This document shows positions 1-6,644 of a stretch of DNA of 10,321 nucleotides, one piece after another. Under the pieces are notes generated by a model, which was given only the letters and a program-made list of their open reading frames with translations, did not search any database and was not told the DNA's origin. This stretch comes from an uncultured bacterium (lineage in GTDB: Bacteria; Bacillota_I; Bacilli_A; RF39; UBA660): the NCBI GenBank assembly GCA_900314225.1, contig OMUM01000037.1, positions 1-10,321 of the forward strand, given 5' to 3'. The position numbers and the translations under genes are program-made. The first letter of the stretch is position 1. Every line of letters starts with the position of its first letter.

Positions 1-19
1 TTTTTATTTCTTTTCCCAT
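1..19 (-). CDS. Start of a further operon gene (partial, leaves the window)
   Basis: Only six codons (MGKEIK) lie inside the window, so no function can be assigned. The start is supported by a good Shine-Dalgarno sequence, AGGTGAT, at 24-30, four to five bases before the ATG at 17-19. The site lies 25 bases after the stop codon of the DUF5305-like gene. The position and spacing suggest a fourth gene of the secretion operon. It could still be a chance ATG; the next bases downstream of the window would settle this. Confidence 0.5.
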
Positions 20-44
20 ATAATCACCTACATCTATATAAATA

Positions 45-1061
45 TTAGATTATCTTTTTACTTGTTATTGGATAAACATATGCAAATTTATCCAAGATAA
101 CATATAAATTACTCTTTTTATCTTTTTTTGTTTCAAATAAAATTATATTAGTCTTGTTTTGTTCAGCAACATCTATTAAATCTTCAAACTTTTCGATTTG
201 CATACAATTTAAAGATTCAATATCTGGTTTATTCAAAACTGAAACAATTAAATCCGGATAATCTTTTAATAACTGATTTATATTTTTGTGATATAAATCT
301 GAAGCAGATATTTGCTTATTTTTCTTATTAAATAAAGCAATAATTATAGAAATAATTATACATAATAATCCTACAATAACTAAAATAATTCTACTACTAT
401 TATTATTTTTAGTATAATAAATTGAATTAGTTGTCGCTTGTCTAGATAGATTTTTAATTTCAGTAGCATAATTATTAATTGGAATTTTTACTTTCATTGT
501 ATCTGATAATTTTTCTGGTTTTGATACTAAATTAATATTATTAGTAATATTTATATTTAATTCTACTAAAAGATACGCCTCTGTTGTCAAATTTGTATTT
601 AAATTAAATTGATTTACTATACTTTTATAATATTGATAGTCAATACTAATTGGTTGATTTATACTTATTTTGTTTGAATTAACAGAAGTGTTATTAGTAT
701 TTGGTATAAATACATAAGATTTTCTCCAAATTTCTTTATCATTATAATTACCAACAAGATAAGCAACTAAATTATAATTATATTTATAATTTGAAGTTTT
801 ATTTCCTGTATATGAATAATTATATACAATATTCATCTTATCTACAAGATTTGACGGATAACTAGGCTGATTACTCAATAAATTGCTATCATAAAATGAA
901 TTTGATTTTAATTGTACATTAGATTCAAGATCTTTTTTTATTTTATAAGTATATATTGAGTGTTTACTTTCAATGGTTTTCATTGAAATACTAATTAGAA
1001 AAATGCCTATAATAATAAACACGATTGCAAAAATAAAATTTAATTTTCTATATTTATTCAT
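45..1061 (-). CDS. DUF5305-like two-span membrane protein
   Basis: The 338-residue protein has one membrane segment near the N-terminus (about 8-28) and a second at about 224-244. The Asn/Tyr/Thr-rich segment between them (about 30-222) is probably extracytoplasmic. A charged C-terminal domain of about 95 residues should be cytoplasmic. The layout matches DUF5305 proteins of archaea and Firmicutes as I remember them: the loop has alternating Y-x-Y and V-A-Y-L strands, and the tail contains an F-E-D-L-I-D-V-A-E segment (292-300) followed by an I-I-L-F-E strand and a Y-V-I-L-D strand. No catalytic motif is visible. The gene lies 14 bases downstream of the signal peptidase gene, with a GGGGAA ribosome site before its ATG, so it is almost certainly co-transcribed with it. 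A role in handling or anchoring the exported substrate proteins is inferred from this neighbourhood only. Confidence 0.72.
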   Translation of the reverse strand: MNKYRKLNFIFAIVFIIIGIFLISISMKTIESKHSIYTYKIKKDLESNVQLKSNSFYDSNLLSNQPSYPSNLVDKMNIVYNYSYTGNKTSNYKYNYNLVAYLVGNYNDKEIWRKSYVFIPNTNNTSVNSNKISINQPISIDYQYYKSIVNQFNLNTNLTTEAYLLVELNINITNNINLVSKPEKLSDTMKVKIPINNYATEIKNLSRQATTNSIYYTKNNNSSRIILVIVGLLCIIISIIIALFNKKNKQISASDLYHKNINQLLKDYPDLIVSVLNKPDIESLNCMQIEKFEDLIDVAEQNKTNIILFETKKDKKSNLYVILDKFAYVYPITSKKII

Positions 1062-1075
1062 AAAAATTCCCCATT

Positions 1076-2218
1076 CTATTTCTTAGAAAAAAATTCATTT
1101 AGCCATACAGTTGGATATCCTATATATTTAAATGATCCTATATAAACCCCTTTAATATCACTAGTAGCAACTAATTTAATATCACTTGTTGTATTATTAT
1201 CTCCTTTAGTCATATATTTAACTTCTTCATCATTAATTATTACTTTATTAATCCTGTGAGCTATATACATATCCCCTATTTTATATATAATGATACTACC
1301 TTTTTTTAACTTTTTCAATTTATCTTGAGAAATTTTTTCATAAATTACAACATCTCCTCTTGAATACGTTGGAACCATACTATTTGACATAATTGCAATG
1401 GGTTCATATTTAAATGCTCCTAACATAAATAAAATAAGTAATATACAAAAAGTTAAAGTTAATGGATATCCAAACGATTTTTTATTATTTTTTTCTATTT
1501 CAAGACTATCGTCAGGATGATAACGATATTTAAACATAAAATATATAATTGTCATAAAAACTAATGAAAAAGCACCTGATACAAACCAATTCATATTTGG
1601 AACAATTGGTAATGTAACTAAAACTAATTTGTCAATTAGACGATAAATTAATGATAGTTCAAATGAGCCAATGGAAACAAGGTAAGAACTCAAAAAGTTA
1701 ATACCCAATAAAGGTAAAGTTGTAGAACAAAGATATTTAAAAATAACTTTTTTATTTGCCCAATTATATAAATAATAATAAAAATTTGTTTCGATAAAAA
1801 ATAATAATAGCGTCATTATTATATATATTTTTTTATTTTTTTTATTTTTATTAATAAAATATGAACGCAATATTTCTATTCCTGATATAGGAATAATTAC
1901 TCTTGTTATATTATTAAATATGCCAAAAAGAGTATTATCATATGGATTTCTTCCATAGCCAGTAATAAATCCTATATCAAAAAAAACAATTAAATATATT
2001 AGCATCCATAAAAGTAGTTTTTTTATAAATATGTTTTTATGTGAGAAACGAATATATATTTCTTTATTTTCTCTATAATAATATACCCCACAAAACAACC
2101 AAAAAGCTGGATTAACAATTTTTATATATAAATCATTTGCTTTTAATTGAAGTATAAAACTTATTATTAAATAAATTATTAGTATTAATAAAATTTCTTT
2201 ACCTTTTATTCTTTTCAT
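1076..2218 (-). CDS. Signal peptidase I, archaeal/ER (SipW) type, with polytopic N-terminal domain
   Basis: The C-terminal part (about 250-380) is a Ser-His type signal peptidase that should cut signal peptides on the outer face of the membrane. It has a membrane anchor at 250-268, the catalytic box SNSMVPT with Ser280, then R-G-D-V-V, then the I-A-H-R-I box (319-323) with His321 in place of the usual bacterial Lys, and T-K-G-D-N-N (337-342) with the conserved Asp340. His instead of Lys marks the SipW/archaeal/eukaryotic branch. SipW-like enzymes are usually around 190 residues. This protein has roughly 245 extra N-terminal residues carrying about seven or eight hydrophobic segments (near 8-24, 35-48, 65-86, 101-120, 129-150, 159-182, 190-206, 209-229) of unknown function. 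AAAGGAG overlaps the stop of the preceding CBM2-like gene, 13 bases upstream, which indicates tight coupling. The processing substrates are probably the secreted proteins encoded at 2232-3143 and 3633-4136. Confidence 0.88.
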   Translation of the reverse strand: MKRIKGKEILLILIIYLIISFILQLKANDLYIKIVNPAFWLFCGVYYYRENKEIYIRFSHKNIFIKKLLLWMLIYLIVFFDIGFITGYGRNPYDNTLFGIFNNITRVIIPISGIEILRSYFINKNKKNKKIYIIMTLLLFFIETNFYYYLYNWANKKVIFKYLCSTTLPLLGINFLSSYLVSIGSFELSLIYRLIDKLVLVTLPIVPNMNWFVSGAFSLVFMTIIYFMFKYRYHPDDSLEIEKNNKKSFGYPLTLTFCILLILFMLGAFKYEPIAIMSNSMVPTYSRGDVVIYEKISQDKLKKLKKGSIIIYKIGDMYIAHRINKVIINDEEVKYMTKGDNNTTSDIKLVATSDIKGVYIGSFKYIGYPTVWLNEFFSKK

Positions 2219-2231
2219 AATAGCTACTCCT

Positions 2232-3143
2232 TTAGGCAGCTACAGTACCGGCGAAAATATAATCCGGTATGTATGTAGTATCTTTTGTATTTAAAACTAA
2301 TGTTATAGATATAGAAGAACCTGGATCTAAAGCACCATCTCCGCTACTTGTATTGCTTACAATAATATTTTTTGCATCATCATTACGAGTTGTATTACAA
2401 GGATAAACACTATTAAGTGTTGTATCGCCATAATATATCATACCTCGCCAGTCTGTAATTGCTACATCTAAAGAATTAGTAATAGTTACTTTATAAATAT
2501 TAACTGCTCCACCCCATGCACCAGCTTCTGTTATTTCAATAGAAGCATTTATTTGCTTTTCCAATTGACCTAAGTCAAGAGTTGCTTTACCGGATGAAAT
2601 TTTTTGTGTTGTTCCACCAGAAGTAGCACGACCACATGAAACAATAATAATATTTTTTAAAATAGAATCAATATCTGTTCGGCTTGTCGAAATTTGAGCT
2701 TGGGCGCTTATGGAAGAACCAGATTCAATTGAAGAATTCCACGTCATTCCTGAAATATAATAGTATCCATCTGTTTTTGTTACATTGCCTGCCGCAGATG
2801 AAACTGCTGTTATGTCATTGGAATCAGCAAATTTTATTTTCCAGTTATTAATTTTACCTTCACCATTATTAGAAATAGTAAAATTAATTATATAATTTCC
2901 CGTCCAGCTATTTGTAATTTCATAAGTTATTACTGTTTTACAATCATAAGCTTTATCATCAGGATCACTAATAATACTTGAATCAGTTACAATTTTGCTT
3001 GTACTATTAAATAGTAAATCAGTTTTTAGTAATGCATATCCTGTACTCATAAAAGCTAACATTATAAATAAAGTAATAAATAAAACCAAAGTTTGGTTTT
3101 TTGAGAAAAATTTTTTAAACTTTCTTCTAAATTTTCTATTCAT
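2232..3143 (-). CDS. SipW-type secreted protein with two CBM2-like (cellulose-binding) domains
   Basis: The 303-residue exported protein has a strongly basic N-terminus (1-16), a hydrophobic core (18-34) and a G-Y-A cleavage region (35-37) of the SipW-cognate type. The domain at about 68-170 follows the CBM2 pattern: N-S-W-T-G (78-82), F-T-I-S-N-N-G (88-94), I-N-N-W-K-I-K-F (98-105), M-T-W-N (133-136) and an E-S-G-S-S-I-S segment (140-146). Cys68 and Cys170 flank it, where CBM2 members commonly form a disulfide. A second, more diverged copy follows at about 197-300, with G-A-W-G-G (208-212), V-T-I-T-N (219-223), D-W-R-G (231-234) and L-D-P-G-S-S-I-S (272-279). No catalytic domain or LPXTG anchor is seen. 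Met17 of the longest frame is taken as the start because GGAGATGA precedes it, while the upstream ATG at 3191 has no ribosome site. It is the first gene of the operon with the signal peptidase. Actual polysaccharide binding is inferred; the fold may be used purely for structure. Confidence 0.82.
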   Translation of the reverse strand: MNRKFRRKFKKFFSKNQTLVLFITLFIMLAFMSTGYALLKTDLLFNSTSKIVTDSSIISDPDDKAYDCKTVITYEITNSWTGNYIINFTISNNGEGKINNWKIKFADSNDITAVSSAAGNVTKTDGYYYISGMTWNSSIESGSSISAQAQISTSRTDIDSILKNIIIVSCGRATSGGTTQKISSGKATLDLGQLEKQINASIEITEAGAWGGAVNIYKVTITNSLDVAITDWRGMIYYGDTTLNSVYPCNTTRNDDAKNIIVSNTSSGDGALDPGSSISITLVLNTKDTTYIPDYIFAGTVAA

Positions 3144-3147
3144 ATAT

Positions 3148-3155
3148 TCATCTCC
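3148..3155 (-). promoter_or_regulatory. Ribosome binding site fixing the start of the CBM2-like gene
   Basis: GGAGATGA stands four bases before the ATG at 3141-3143 (eight bases from the GGAG core). It lies inside the reading frame of the longer version that begins at 3191. This makes the 303-residue product more likely than the 319-residue one. The shorter start also gives a normal signal peptide with its basic residues at the very N-terminus. Confidence 0.8.
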
Positions 3156-3227
3156 AAGATAAAAATGAGTATTAATTATTAAAAGGTTCATTTGAATTTA
3201 CTCTTTTATATTCTACTTATATTTAAT

Positions 3228-3256
3228 ATTATATAATTTTTTATTATAAATTTCTA
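3228..3256 (-). promoter_or_regulatory. Candidate promoter of the secretion operon
   Basis: A perfect TATAAT (-10) at 3228-3233 lies 17 bases from TAGAAA at 3251-3256, which matches the TTGACA -35 consensus at four of six positions. Transcription would start near 3221 and leave a leader of about 78 bases before the ATG at 3143. The surrounding DNA is almost pure A/T, so chance matches are common. A second possible pair further upstream (TTGTCA near 3300) is weaker at its -10. Confidence 0.35.
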
Positions 3257-3334
3257 CTCTCGATTTTTTTATTTAAATTATTTACATATATTATGACAAT
3301 TTATTATTTTAATTTTTTATAATTTAATTACTTT

Positions 3335-3592
3335 TTAACTTTCATAAAGTTGGCTTAATCCTTCAAACATAATATTTATACTTGCTATTAAATCTCGATT
3401 ATTCTCATATTCACACTTTTAACATGTCCAGTTTCTTACACTTAAATCTTTTGCCTTTTTTGTTTTTGCCCCACATCTTGCACACATTTTACTGCTTGGG
3501 AAATATGTATCTACTTGATTGTAATATTTTCCATATTTATGGCATTTCTATAGAAGTAATTCACATATTCTATTAAAGCTGGCATCTAATAT
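3335..3592 (-). pseudogene. tnpB: Decayed 3' end of an IS200/IS605-family tnpB gene
   Basis: Reading the minus strand in one frame from about 3592 to the TAA at 3335-3337 gives about 85 residues with clear TnpB C-terminal signatures: L-D-A-S-F, then K-Y-G-K, then V-D-T-Y-F-P-S-S-K, then the first zinc-finger pair C-A-R-C-G, then R-N-W-T-C, the second pair C-x-K-C, then N-N-R-D with the last RuvC Asp, and I-A-S-I-N-I-M-F-E-G-L. Two in-frame stops interrupt it: TAG at 3548-3550 and TAA at 3419-3421, the latter inside the second C-x2-C pair. The N-terminal three quarters of a normal TnpB (roughly 350-400 residues) is missing. TnpB is an RNA-guided nuclease; this remnant cannot encode one. The recognisable part begins two or three bases after the T-tract of the neighbouring terminator. 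I did not identify clear transposon ends or a target duplication. The homology is very secure; the exact 5' limit is approximate. Confidence 0.9.
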
Positions 3593-3594
3593 AT

Positions 3595-3622
3595 AAAAAA
3601 ACAATAGGACTTAATCCTATTG
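3595..3622 (-). terminator. Intrinsic terminator of the beta-sandwich secreted protein gene
   Basis: On the minus strand CAATAGGA (3615-3622) pairs perfectly with TCCTATTG (3602-3609) across a five-base loop, followed by seven T at 3595-3601. It lies 11 bases after the stop codon at 3633-3635. With the upstream promoter it makes that gene a separate transcription unit. Confidence 0.93.
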
Positions 3623-3632
3623 CTAATATTTA

Positions 3633-4136
3633 TTATGCTTGAACATATTCAACAGTGCCTGTTATTGACTTTGTTTTAATATCAGGAACTTCAGTAACAG
3701 TTGAATCATATGTTGCAGTTACAGTAAATGTTGTAGAAGCACCTGCAGCAAGTTCTGAACTTGGGTCTGTTGAAGAGTAGATAATTGCTGGAGAACCACC
3801 AGCTGTTTCTGTTAAATTCATACTAGAAAATTTAGCATCAATATTTCCTTTATTCTCTACTGTAATTGTGTAAGTTACCGTATCACCTGGTTGCATTAAT
3901 GTTGGATTAAATGTAGCTGAAGTAGAAGTGTATGTTGGAGTACCTCCTTTTGCATTTCCTGTAACAGATGATGCAGTAATTCCAGTTATTTCAATATCCC
4001 ATTCTCCAGAAATCGTAGCAGTACTATTTAAATTTAGTGTTTGAGCAAATGCAGCATAACCTATTGACATAAACAAAACAATAGCCAATAAAGAAGCAAT
4101 TAAAATATTTCTTCCATCTTTTTTCATATTTTTCAT
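3633..4136 (-). CDS. SipW-type secreted beta-sandwich protein (possible surface or fibre subunit)
   Basis: The 167-residue protein has a basic N-terminus, a hydrophobic segment (about 11-25) and a G-Y-A cleavage region (26-28), giving a mature protein of about 135-140 residues. After cleavage comes L-N-L-N-S-T-A-T-I (34-42), also seen in the CBM2-like neighbour. The mature part is rich in Thr, Ser, Gly and Ala. Its L-M-Q-P-G-D-T-V-T-Y-T-I-T-V-E-N-K-G stretch (80-97) is typical of Ig-like or TasA-like beta sandwiches. No cysteine, anchor motif or enzyme motif is visible. The ATG is preceded by AAAGGA, eight bases upstream. The gene has its own promoter and strong terminator, as expected for an abundant subunit made in excess of its export machinery. 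Close relation to TasA or camelysin is possible but not proven by the sequence alone. The nearby Ser-His signal peptidase is the likely processing enzyme. Confidence 0.75.
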   Translation of the reverse strand: MKNMKKDGRNILIASLLAIVLFMSIGYAAFAQTLNLNSTATISGEWDIEITGITASSVTGNAKGGTPTYTSTSATFNPTLMQPGDTVTYTITVENKGNIDAKFSSMNLTETAGGSPAIIYSSTDPSSELAAGASTTFTVTATYDSTVTEVPDIKTKSITGTVEYVQA

Positions 4137-4191
4137 AAAAATAATCCTTTCTACTATAATTTATATATAAATGATATCACGTATCTTCTTT

Positions 4192-4222
4192 ATTATAAAT
4201 ATTTTTTTAAAAATTTTGTAAA
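4192..4222 (-). promoter_or_regulatory. Candidate promoter of the beta-sandwich protein gene
   Basis: TATAAT at 4192-4197 and TTTACA at 4217-4222 (five of six -35 matches) are separated by 19 bases, slightly long. The start site would be near 4185, about 48 bases before the ATG. An inverted repeat GTAAA-CA-TTTAC at 4218-4229 overlaps the -35 box and could be a regulator site, but it is short. No convincing terminator for the upstream pheT gene is visible between 4200 and 4270, so read-through from pheT is possible. Confidence 0.5.
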
Positions 4223-4270
4223 CATTTACTGTTAAGTTTAAAAACTAAAATATATTTTTATATTAAATTA

Positions 4271-6643
4271 TTATTTATCTCTTAAAATGGCATTATATTC
4301 TTTTTCTACTCTATCAATTATTTTATTAAATAAATTCATTACTTCTTCTTCAGTTAATGTTTTATTTTTATCAATAAAATCAAGGCTAAAAGCAATTGAC
4401 TTTTCATCTTCTTTAACATTTTCTCCAGTATAAACATCAAATACTGAGACATTGTCAAGGAGTCTTCCACCGACTTTTTTAATAGTAGAGATGATACTTC
4501 CAGCAGAAATATCTTTTTTAACAATAAAAGCCATATCTTTACTAATACCTGGATACTTTGGTGCTTCTTTATATTTTAATGGTTTTACATCTGTCATTAA
4601 GGCATTAAGCGAAAATTCAAAAACATATACTTCATCTTTACAAATATTTGGATGAACTCGTCCAATTATTCCAATATTTTTTTCATCTAATAAGATATTA
4701 GCACTTATTCCGGGATGTAGATCACTACAATCACTAATATCAAAACTATATCTATTTTTAAAGCCCATATAATCTAGAATATTTTCAACAATTCCTTTAA
4801 CAATATAGAAATTATATTTAATAGATTTTGTCCAACCATTAGATAAATATGAACCATAACATAGTCCAGTAACTAAGCTTGTTTCATTATATTTATTATC
4901 ATATGTTTTAGCTATTTCATATAAACTAATATCTTTTACTTTTCTTTTTTTATTATATTCATATACATTTAATAGTGATGGTATAAGAGTAGTTCTAACA
5001 ATACTTTTATCTATACTCATAGGATTAGGAAGGGTCGCATGTTCTAATTTTCTATAGTTAAATAATTTAGCCATAATAGGAGAAACTAAAGTATAAGTTT
5101 TACTTTCATTTAAACCAAGAGTTCTAAGTCTATGAGAAATAGTTTTACGATATTTAACATCTCCGATATATTGACCTTGTCTAATTGGAACACGTGGAAT
5201 AGTAGATATTAGATTTTGATAACCATAAAGTCTACCAATCTCTTCAGCTATATCATTAATATTAGGATCAATATCTAGTCTTCTGCTAGGAATAATTACT
5301 TTAAATTTATCTTTAGTTAACTTGTAATCAAAGTCTAGTCTATTTAATTCTATTTTCATGTCATCTGTACTTATTTTAATACCTAATATTTTATTAACAT
5401 CATCGGCTTTAAACTCAACAATCTTTGGTGTCTTATCAATTACATCATATTTGATAGTATCAGAAAGAATGGTTGCTCCAGCATATTTCTCTAGTAAATG
5501 GCAAGCACGTTCTAAAGCCATTTCAGTATATTCATAGCTTAAACCTTTACCATATCTAATTGATGCTTCACTCTTTAAATTTAAACGATTAGCAGTATAT
5601 CTAATTGATACGGAATCAAATATTGCTGCTTCTATTAAGATATCTTTGGTTGTAGATTCTACTTCAGTATTTTCTCCACCCATAACTCCAGCAATACAAA
5701 CTGGTTTTTTACTGTCAGTTATTACAATATCATTTTTACTTAATATTCTATTCTTTCCATCAAGAGTAATAATTTTTTCATTTTCTTTGGCATCTCTAAC
5801 TACAATTTTATCTCCAAGACTTTCTTTATCAAAGAAATGAAGTGGTTGACCAAATTCAAGCATTACATAATTAGAAATATCTACAACATTATTAATTGGT
5901 CTCATACCAACAGATAGTAATCTTTTCTTAATAAAATCTGGGCTTTCTCCAATATGAACATTTTTAACCATACGAGCAGAATAATATGGACATTTCTTTG
6001 TTTTTACATCTATTTTCATATGATTATTAATACTATCAGATTTATCTTCTTTAAAGGATAAATCAGGTAGGTTAACTTTTCTATTTAAAATTGCTCCTAT
6101 TTCATAAGCAAAACCTATATGGTAGTAGCAATCATTATTTCTATGTTTATGGATATCTAATTCATATAAAGTATTATCAAGTCCTAAATATTTTAAAGGA
6201 TCTTCTCCAACTTTAGCATCTTCTCCTAGAATTTCTATTCCTTTAGCATAATTCTCATCGTTTTTTTCTTCTAGTCCTAGTTCAAATAGTGCACAAATCA
6301 TTCCATTTGATTCTACTCCACGAATCTTACTTTTCTTTATAATAAATTCTCCGGGTAAAACTGCTCCTGGTAAAGCAACTATTACCTTGATTCCAGCTTT
6401 TACATTAGGTGCTCCACATACTATTTGTAATTTAGCTTTTCCTACATCTACACTACATACATTTAGATGGTCACTATCAGGATGTTTTTCACAAGTTAGA
6501 ACTTTTCCAATTACTAAATTATCAATATGATTGGAAACTACTTTTTCAATATTAATACCAGCCTTAGTAATTTTAACTGCTAATTCTTTTAAGTCTTGAT
6601 CTGATATATCAATATAATCTTTTACCCATTCTAAGTTCATCAT
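4271..6643 (-). CDS. pheT: Phenylalanine-tRNA ligase beta subunit
   Basis: PheT pairs with PheS as an alpha2-beta2 enzyme that attaches phenylalanine to tRNA-Phe in the cytoplasm. It binds the tRNA and carries the editing site. The 790-residue length is close to the usual roughly 800. Domains in order: an N-terminal segment; a tRNA-binding OB fold (about 40-150; H-P-D-S-D-H-L-N-V-C and I-V-C-G-A-P-N-V); the B3/B4 editing domain (about 205-400; I-N-N-V-V-D-I-S-N-Y-V and G-Q-P-L-H-F-F-D); B5 (about 410-475; P-S-R-R-L-D-I near its end); the catalytic-like core; and a C-terminal anticodon-binding FDX-ACB domain (about the last 95 residues; V-F-D-V-Y-T-G). The ATG at 6641-6643 is chosen because GGGAGG lies nine bases before it. 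This places the start one base after the pheS stop. The longer frame from 6667 would overlap pheS by 23 bases and add eight residues not typical of PheT. An ATG at 6638-6640 is a close alternative. Confidence 0.97.
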   Translation of the reverse strand: MMNLEWVKDYIDISDQDLKELAVKITKAGINIEKVVSNHIDNLVIGKVLTCEKHPDSDHLNVCSVDVGKAKLQIVCGAPNVKAGIKVIVALPGAVLPGEFIIKKSKIRGVESNGMICALFELGLEEKNDENYAKGIEILGEDAKVGEDPLKYLGLDNTLYELDIHKHRNNDCYYHIGFAYEIGAILNRKVNLPDLSFKEDKSDSINNHMKIDVKTKKCPYYSARMVKNVHIGESPDFIKKRLLSVGMRPINNVVDISNYVMLEFGQPLHFFDKESLGDKIVVRDAKENEKIITLDGKNRILSKNDIVITDSKKPVCIAGVMGGENTEVESTTKDILIEAAIFDSVSIRYTANRLNLKSEASIRYGKGLSYEYTEMALERACHLLEKYAGATILSDTIKYDVIDKTPKIVEFKADDVNKILGIKISTDDMKIELNRLDFDYKLTKDKFKVIIPSRRLDIDPNINDIAEEIGRLYGYQNLISTIPRVPIRQGQYIGDVKYRKTISHRLRTLGLNESKTYTLVSPIMAKLFNYRKLEHATLPNPMSIDKSIVRTTLIPSLLNVYEYNKKRKVKDISLYEIAKTYDNKYNETSLVTGLCYGSYLSNGWTKSIKYNFYIVKGIVENILDYMGFKNRYSFDISDCSDLHPGISANILLDEKNIGIIGRVHPNICKDEVYVFEFSLNALMTDVKPLKYKEAPKYPGISKDMAFIVKKDISAGSIISTIKKVGGRLLDNVSVFDVYTGENVKEDEKSIAFSLDFIDKNKTLTEEEVMNLFNKIIDRVEKEYNAILRDK

Positions 6644-6644
6644 A

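Noticed and set aside
3144..3191. Sixteen-residue longer N-terminus of the CBM2-like protein from the ATG at 3191
   Set aside because: No ribosome site precedes that ATG, the GGAGATGA site lies inside the extension, and it would put a non-signal-like segment before the basic start of the signal peptide.
3382..3576. Open frame of 64 codons on the plus strand
   Set aside because: It lies antisense to the tnpB remnant, whose minus-strand frame has unmistakable TnpB motifs. It has no ribosome site, and its Leu/Phe/His-rich translation is what antisense AT-rich DNA gives.
4218..4229. Inverted repeat GTAAA-CA-TTTAC overlapping the -35 box of the small secreted protein gene
   Set aside because: Arms of five bases in such AT-rich DNA arise often by chance, and no known regulator site is recognised, so it is only mentioned with the promoter.
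4200..4270. Possible terminator after pheT
   Set aside because: Only short all-A/T palindromes are present, with no stable stem followed by a clear T-tract on the minus strand.
4452..4655. Plus-strand open frame inside pheT
   Set aside because: It is entirely antisense to the conserved C-terminal part of PheT, with no ribosome site and no recognisable protein.
5646..5840. Plus-strand open frame inside pheT
   Set aside because: It is antisense to the conserved B3/B4 domain of PheT, with no start signals and no family resemblance.
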